Of a DNA stretch of 64,000 nt, positions 59,258 through 64,000 are shown in pieces (the first letter of the stretch is position 1; every line of letters begins with the position of its first letter). The position numbers and the translations under genes were made by a program. The notes under the pieces were generated by a model that was not told the origin of the DNA, did no database searches, and saw nothing but the letters and a program-made list of their open reading frames with translations. The stretch lies in contig NZ_JAJJOZ010000002.1 in the NCBI RefSeq assembly GCF_021653995.1, forward strand, positions 496,001 to 560,000, given 5' to 3'. This DNA comes from Allopusillimonas lactea (GTDB taxonomy: Bacteria > Pseudomonadota > Gammaproteobacteria > Burkholderiales > Burkholderiaceae_B).

Positions 59258-60423
59258 CCGCCGCCGCATCGCTCAAATCGTGGTATTGGGTTCATAAATG
59301 GTCCAGCCTCGTCTGCACACTATTCCTGCTCGTCATCTGCGTCACCGGCCTGCCGCTCGTTTTTCACGAAGAACTCGAGCACCTGCTGGATGACGGCAAG
59401 CCCTACGCGGTCGTGGCTGAAGGCACACCACGCACCGGCCTGGACACCATCGTCCAGAGCGCCCGCCGGCAATATCCCGGCGAAGTCGTCGAATACGTGT
59501 ACATGGACGACCACGAGCCAGTCGTGTACGTAGGCATGTCACCCTCGCACGCCTCCGATCCAAAATCCCACCATTACATGCGCTTCGACGCCCACACCGG
59601 CGCCTTGCTCAAAGACGGCGCCACCCTGGCCCAGGAACAATTCACCTTTCTTGGCTTGATGCTGGCACTCCACGTCGATATGTTCGCCGGCCTGCCCGGT
59701 CAACTCTTCCTGGGCCTGATGGGCCTGCTCTTTGTCATCGCCATTGTGTCGGGCGTGGTGCTGTACGGCCCCTTCATGAAAAAACTACAGTTTGGCACGG
59801 TGCGCAAACAGCGTTCCACACGGCTCAAATGGCTCGATCTGCACAACCTGCTCGGCATCGTCACCTTGGTCTGGGCCACCGTGGTAGGCGTTACCGGCGT
59901 CATCAACGAACTCGCCACTCCGCTGTTCGGCCTGTGGCAGTCTACAGAAGTGGCCGAGCTCATCGCCCCGTACCGCAACGACGCGCCGCCCACGCGGCAT
60001 ACCTCTATGGATGCCGCCGTGCAGGCCGCCGGGGCGGCGGTACCGGGCAATGAAGTGGTCAGCATCAGCTACCCCGGCAATCGCTATGCAACGCCACACC
60101 ATTACGTCATCTGGACCAAAGGCGCCACGCCACTGACCGGGCACCTGTTCACCCCAGTGCTGGTGGATGCGGGCACGGGTGCGGTGACCGCAGTGGCGCA
60201 TCCGCCCTGGTACCTGAACCTGCTCGAACTGTCGCGGCCGCTGCATTTTGGCGACTACGGCGGCATGCCGTTGAAGGTGATCTGGGCGCTGCTCGACGTA
60301 CTCACCATTGTCGTGCTGGGTAGCGGTCTGTACTTGTGGATCGCACGCCGCAAAGCCAACGACGCCCGCATCGAGCACCTGGCACGTCGGTTCGACACCA
60401 GCCTCAAGCCCGCGAGGTCGTGA
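59254..60423 (+). CDS. PepSY-domain inner-membrane protein
   Basis: The 389-residue protein has four membrane helices (about 14-33, 137-165, 193-215, 340-360) and PepSY-type segments between, typical of the iron-uptake PiuB/FoxB-like family, often beside siderophore receptors. Members are thought to reduce or help release iron in the periplasm. ATG 59254 is coupled to the leader peptide by ATGA; GTG 59245 is an alternative start. It overlaps the next gene by TGATG. Confidence 0.87.
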   Translation: MTAAASLKSWYWVHKWSSLVCTLFLLVICVTGLPLVFHEELEHLLDDGKPYAVVAEGTPRTGLDTIVQSARRQYPGEVVEYVYMDDHEPVVYVGMSPSHASDPKSHHYMRFDAHTGALLKDGATLAQEQFTFLGLMLALHVDMFAGLPGQLFLGLMGLLFVIAIVSGVVLYGPFMKKLQFGTVRKQRSTRLKWLDLHNLLGIVTLVWATVVGVTGVINELATPLFGLWQSTEVAELIAPYRNDAPPTRHTSMDAAVQAAGAAVPGNEVVSISYPGNRYATPHHYVIWTKGATPLTGHLFTPVLVDAGTGAVTAVAHPPWYLNLLELSRPLHFGDYGGMPLKVIWALLDVLTIVVLGSGLYLWIARRKANDARIEHLARRFDTSLKPARS

Positions 60424-60608
60424 TGGCACAAAAAGGCTTGGCCGCGCTTTGGCGGCTGTGGGGCGCGCCGACAACCCTTGGTGTGTTCACCTGTTTTGGC
60501 CTGCTGGCGGCGCTGCTGGGGGTGGATATTTGGCACTGGCTGGCCTGGGCCGCATTGTCCTTGCCGGTAGCCGCGGGTATCTGGTTCTGGCTGTTCCCCC
60601 GTTCCTGA
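60423..60608 (+). CDS. 61-residue small membrane protein, second gene of the PepSY operon
   Basis: MAQKGLAALWRLWGAP is followed by two hydrophobic stretches (about 17-33 and 37-57) that form a helical hairpin ending FPRS. ATG 60423 overlaps the PepSY stop as TGATG. The reading frame continues upstream inside the PepSY gene to 60336 without a ribosome site. It may be a PepSY partner subunit; the function is unknown. Confidence 0.75.
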   Translation: MAQKGLAALWRLWGAPTTLGVFTCFGLLAALLGVDIWHWLAWAALSLPVAAGIWFWLFPRS

Positions 60609-60799
60609 CATCAGGCGGCCGCTGGCCGCCCGCCAAGCGACCGTATACCGACCACGCGAGGGTGCGACATACGGCGTCGCGTCTGTCACCGCCCACATTG
60701 CAGGACGCAAGGCTGCATCCGCGCCCGCAATCGAAGGCTGTGCCACGTCGTCCATGCAGGCCCGTCACTTTGAATCAACGCAATCTGGAGAGGATCACC

Positions 60800-62971
60800 A
60801 TGTCATCCATGACATTGACAAGACCGGTCGTGCGCGCGCTAGCGGCGGCGGGGTGCCTGTCATACGTTTTCACAGGGGGTATGCACGCCGCCTTGGCGCA
60901 GGCCGTGTCGCCGGGCCGATCAGGCGATACGCGCACCCTTGCGCCCATTACCGTCACAGCGCAGCCTGAGCAAGAATCGCCCTTCAAGCCGCTGGACGGC
61001 TATACCGCGCGACGCTCCATCTCCGCCTCAAAGACCAATACGCCTTTGAGTGAAACGCCGCAGGCCGTCACCGTGGTGGGCAGCGAGCAGATCCAGGATC
61101 AAGGCGCCACGGGTGTGCAGGACGCACTCAACTACGCGGCGGGTGTGCGCTCAGATGCCTATGGCCTGGATTCACGCTCCGACAACGTCCGCATTCGCGG
61201 CTCAGACCCGGCTATGTTCCTGGACGGCCTGCGCACCAACTACAACTGGTACACCAGCACCACGCGCACCGAGCCGTATACCCTCGAGCGCATCGAAGTG
61301 CTGCGCGGCCCATCGTCCATGCTCTATGGGCAAGGCAGCACCGCCGGCATCATCAATATGGTTACCAAGCGGCCCCTAGCCGAGCCCATGCGGGAGATTG
61401 GCATTTCGTATGGTTCCCACAATCGACGCCAATTGCAGGCCGACCTCACCGGCCCCATCGACGAGAGTGGCGAATGGCTATACCGTCTGGTTGCGCTGGG
61501 GCGTCTTGCCGATACCCAGGTCAATCATGTGCCAGACGACCGCTGGGTGCTCGCGCCATCGTTGACGTGGAAGCCAACGGCCCGCACCTCGCTGACGCTG
61601 CGCGCGCTGCTGCAGGAAGACAAATCGGGCTCGACGTCGCAGTTTCTCCCATGGGAAGGGTTGTTGCTGTCCAACCCTAATGGCCGCATCCCCACCGACA
61701 CTTTTGTAGGCGACCCGGACTGGGACCGCTACAACTCGCGCCGGCGCGCAATCGGCTGGAGCTTCGAACACGCCTTTAATGACAACTGGACCGTACGCCA
61801 GAATACGCGCTGGTCATACAACCAAGTGGATTATCGCAGCCTGTACAGCGATTATGGAGACAGATCGGGCGGCGGCGCTGGCTGGCCGGCCGATCCCATC
61901 AACAAGCGCCTGATTGGCCGTTATGCATACGGTGATATCACGACTGTCAGGATGCTGACAGCCGACCAGCATCTGGAGGGTCGCTTTGACACAGGTGAGC
62001 TACGGCATCAGATGTTGTTGGGTTTCGATTTTGCCTATGCGACGGAAGATAAGCTGAACGCCTTTGACAACCCGGTAAATCGCGGTGGCACAGTGCCGCT
62101 GATCGACGCCTACAACCCGGTGTACCCCGCTTTCACACCCCCCGTTTTCGATGACCACAAGCCGACGGCGCGCCAGCGCGACACGGGCGTTTATCTGCAG
62201 GATCAACTGCGCTACGGCAACTGGATCGCCGTAGCTGGTCTGCGCCGCGACAGCTCCCGCAATGCGGTGGAGGGGCGCGCGAAACAGGTGAGTCGGGCGA
62301 CCTCAAAACGCCTTGGGCTCATGTACGCCGCTGACAACGGATTGTCTCCGTATATCAGCTACAGCGAATCCTTCTCCCCCGTGCTGGGGCGCGATAAACA
62401 GGGTACGTCTTTTGTGCCGCTGCGCGGAAAGCAATTAGAAGCGGGCCTGAAGTACGAGTCGGCCGACGGTGGGTTTGTGGCCAGCGGCGCGGTGTATACG
62501 CTGAGCGAGGAGAACCGCTTGGTCAACGACCCGAGCAGCCCCACGGAGCAAACCCAGGTGGGCAAGACACGCAACCGCGGTCTTGATCTGGAGTTCAGCG
62601 CCAAGGTCGGCCGCCAGTTTGATCTGCTCGGCAGCTACAACTACATCGATCTTGATGAGCAGCTTGAAGGCCTGCCCAAGCACCAGGCATCGATCTGGGG
62701 CAAGTATCGTTTTTCGATTGGCAGCGTCAGCGGCCTGTCGGCGGGTGCGGGCGTACGGTGGCTCGGTGGCTTCAGGGATGGCAAAGCGCCCCGCACGCCT
62801 AGCGTCACACTGGTCGATGCGATGTTGGCTTACGATACGCCGTCCTGGCGCTATGCGCTCAACGTCAACAATCTGCTCGACAAGACCTACGTGAGCACGT
62901 GCCTGAACCGCGGCGACTGCTGGTACGGTTCGCGCCGGTCCATCGTTGCCAGCGCAACCTATCGGTTCTAA
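60800..62971 (+). CDS. TonB-dependent siderophore receptor
   Basis: The 723-residue outer-membrane receptor has a signal peptide (to about residue 34), TonB-box-like APITVTAQ, a plug domain (DALNYAAGVRSDAYG, NVRIRGSDPAMFLDGL, IEVLRGPSSMLYGQG) and a 22-strand barrel ending VASATYRF. The plug features are those of FhuA/FecA-like ferric-siderophore receptors; the siderophore is not identifiable. ATG 60800 has GGAGAGG upstream; the open frame begins at 60308 but reads through the previous gene. Cotranscription with the PepSY genes after a 191-bp gap is likely. Confidence 0.93.
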   Translation: MSSMTLTRPVVRALAAAGCLSYVFTGGMHAALAQAVSPGRSGDTRTLAPITVTAQPEQESPFKPLDGYTARRSISASKTNTPLSETPQAVTVVGSEQIQDQGATGVQDALNYAAGVRSDAYGLDSRSDNVRIRGSDPAMFLDGLRTNYNWYTSTTRTEPYTLERIEVLRGPSSMLYGQGSTAGIINMVTKRPLAEPMREIGISYGSHNRRQLQADLTGPIDESGEWLYRLVALGRLADTQVNHVPDDRWVLAPSLTWKPTARTSLTLRALLQEDKSGSTSQFLPWEGLLLSNPNGRIPTDTFVGDPDWDRYNSRRRAIGWSFEHAFNDNWTVRQNTRWSYNQVDYRSLYSDYGDRSGGGAGWPADPINKRLIGRYAYGDITTVRMLTADQHLEGRFDTGELRHQMLLGFDFAYATEDKLNAFDNPVNRGGTVPLIDAYNPVYPAFTPPVFDDHKPTARQRDTGVYLQDQLRYGNWIAVAGLRRDSSRNAVEGRAKQVSRATSKRLGLMYAADNGLSPYISYSESFSPVLGRDKQGTSFVPLRGKQLEAGLKYESADGGFVASGAVYTLSEENRLVNDPSSPTEQTQVGKTRNRGLDLEFSAKVGRQFDLLGSYNYIDLDEQLEGLPKHQASIWGKYRFSIGSVSGLSAGAGVRWLGGFRDGKAPRTPSVTLVDAMLAYDTPSWRYALNVNNLLDKTYVSTCLNRGDCWYGSRRSIVASATYRF

Positions 62972-63018
62972 GCAGTATTGAATCCGCCGGGCGGGTTGCG
63001 GGTGCCGGCTGTTTCATG

Positions 63019-64000
63019 TCAATGCACGTCTACATGCTCTTTGATGGGCGTGTCGTCTTGCACGGGGACGGTCTGCCGCTCGATCATCCGGCGCACCCGT
63101 GGCGGGCCTTCGCCTTGGTGCAGGGCCCGCAGGTTCTCGTAGTTGTCGGCGTCTGCTTTGGTGCGGCGCCGATTATGCCGCACGTATTCTACCCAGGTGG
63201 CGACGTGGTATGTTTCGATCCAGCGCGTGGGCAGTTCCAGGTCGCGCAACAAGGCCCATTGCCGGGCACCGTCGCGGATCCGGATGCGTCGCCGCTGCGC
63301 CATGATGCGCAGAAAGGCAGTGACATTCTTTTGCGCGATGTCGTACTCCACCGTGACCATAATTGGCCCGCTGCGCGGACGCAGATCGAGATGGAGCACA
63401 GGCTCGTTGAAACGGTCGAGCGGGTCCAGGTCGAGTTTGCTGAACTCGGGCAAGGTATAGCGCAGGCCAATGATTGCGCCCGCCAGCAACACAACCGCCG
63501 CGGCTGTAAGCCCGCCCGCCACGCCATGTGCTTCCGCCAACAGGCCCCAGATCCAGCTGCCGATTGCCATGCCGCCGAAGGTGGCCGTCTGGTACAGCGC
63601 CAATGCACGGCCCACCACCCAGCGTGGGGTGGAAAGCTGAACCGTGACGTTGAACAGCGACAGCGTCATCACCCAACAGGCCCCGGCAGGCAGCAACACC
63701 AGGCAACTGAGCCAGAGCTGATTGCTTTGGGCCAGCAACGCGGCGCTTACCGCCGACAGGACGAAATTACCCCGCACGATGGCTTCGTTCTGCCATTTTT
63801 CGCGTACACGATTGTTGAGCAGCGCGCCGGCAATGGCGCCTGCGCCGAAACAGCCCAGCACCACACCGTAAGAGAATGCGCCGCCCTGGATGAGATCGCG
63901 CGTGACCAGCGGCAGCAGCGCCAGCACCGATACCGCCGCCAGGCCAAACACGAATGACCGGAACATTACCTTGAGCAGGTTGGGTGACATGACGGTGTAT
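63019..64000 (-). CDS. MFS_3-family exporter with C-terminal soluble domain, 5'-truncated by window edge
   Basis: The frame is open at the right edge, so the N-terminal half is missing. Visible are about six to seven membrane helices and then a soluble tail from about residue 205 of the visible part (VTVEYDIAQKNVTAFLRIMAQRRRIRIRDGARQW, quoted in parts), an antibiotic-biosynthesis-monooxygenase-like fold found at the end of MFS_3 (EntS-like) transporters. The family exports siderophores and other compounds; here it converges with the TonB-dependent receptor, supporting a role in metal or siderophore traffic. ATG 63990 is inside the open frame and is probably not the start. Confidence 0.85.
   Translation of the reverse strand, partial: YTVMSPNLLKVMFRSFVFGLAAVSVLALLPLVTRDLIQGGAFSYGVVLGCFGAGAIAGALLNNRVREKWQNEAIVRGNFVLSAVSAALLAQSNQLWLSCLVLLPAGACWVMTLSLFNVTVQLSTPRWVVGRALALYQTATFGGMAIGSWIWGLLAEAHGVAGGLTAAAVVLLAGAIIGLRYTLPEFSKLDLDPLDRFNEPVLHLDLRPRSGPIMVTVEYDIAQKNVTAFLRIMAQRRRIRIRDGARQWALLRDLELPTRWIETYHVATWVEYVRHNRRRTKADADNYENLRALHQGEGPPRVRRMIERQTVPVQDDTPIKEHVDVH

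Overview
The window reads as a high-GC chromosome segment of a betaproteobacterium of the order Burkholderiales, most likely family Alcaligenaceae (relatives of Bordetella, Achromobacter and Pusillimonas). The grounds are protein flavour and gene order: a Bug/TctC-type binding protein, an RibB protein with a degraded RibA half, gatC-gatA-gatB head-to-head with mreBCD-mrdA-rodA, and a PepSY/TonB-receptor iron locus. Genus cannot be settled from sequence alone. No rRNA, tRNA, IS element, prophage or CRISPR array was recognised.

Layout. 1-5.6 kb: the 3' end of a long-type dihydroxy-acid dehydratase, a CopD-like membrane protein, a second (short-type) dihydroxy-acid dehydratase, nadE behind a very strong 5' hairpin, and a thiopurine methyltransferase. 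5.7-11.2 kb: a catabolic cluster (two aldehyde dehydrogenases, an ornithine-cyclodeaminase/ketimine-reductase protein, an FAD amine oxidase) that would fit breakdown of a cyclic imino acid such as pipecolate. 11.2-15.5 kb: three-gene proton-translocating transhydrogenase (pntAa-pntAb-pntB) and metY. 15.8-23.8 kb: AsmA-like protein, a MOSC N-terminal-domain-only protein, ferredoxin, coaD, rsmD, ftsY and a CYTH-CHAD protein. 23.9-28.4 kb: a phosphonate-type ABC transporter (phnDCE1E2) and an IclR regulator. 28.6-34.4 kb: riboflavin and housekeeping genes packed almost without gaps (ribBX, ribH, nusB, thiL, pgpA, pncC), then pyrF and dgkA. 34.5-38.5 kb: tandem hairpin repeats, a Bug binding protein and hydrolase facing a LysR regulator, and a TerC protein.

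38.8-47 kb is the most accessory-looking part and is visibly richer in A/T: a self-contained 38-residue microprotein gene with two palindromic operators and its own terminator, an epimerase, two Hsp20 genes (one with a candidate RNA thermometer), and a periplasmic copper-resistance island (copA, copB, a cupredoxin, a Met-rich protein, a YVTN propeller protein). Two perfect and one degenerate ATTACA-N4-TGTAAT cop-box-like sites lie ahead of the three copper transcription units, while their regulator is not in the window. 47-49.4 kb is groESL with a perfect CIRCE operator; 49.4-58.7 kb holds gatCAB and the complete rod-shape operon mreB-mreC-mreD-mrdA-rodA. 59-64 kb is an iron- or metal-regulated locus: a promoter with a Fur-box-like site, an 18-residue four-cysteine leader peptide coupled by ATGA to a PepSY membrane protein, a 61-residue membrane protein, a TonB-dependent siderophore receptor, and a convergent MFS_3 exporter cut off by the window edge.

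The best candidates for undescribed biology are the Cys-rich leader peptide of the PepSY/TonB operon, the microprotein with its paired operators, the cop-box regulon, the hsp20 leader, and the polyacidic tail of RibH. All readings were made by eye. Family assignments of conserved enzymes are firm; regulatory sites and start codons are inferences unless stated.
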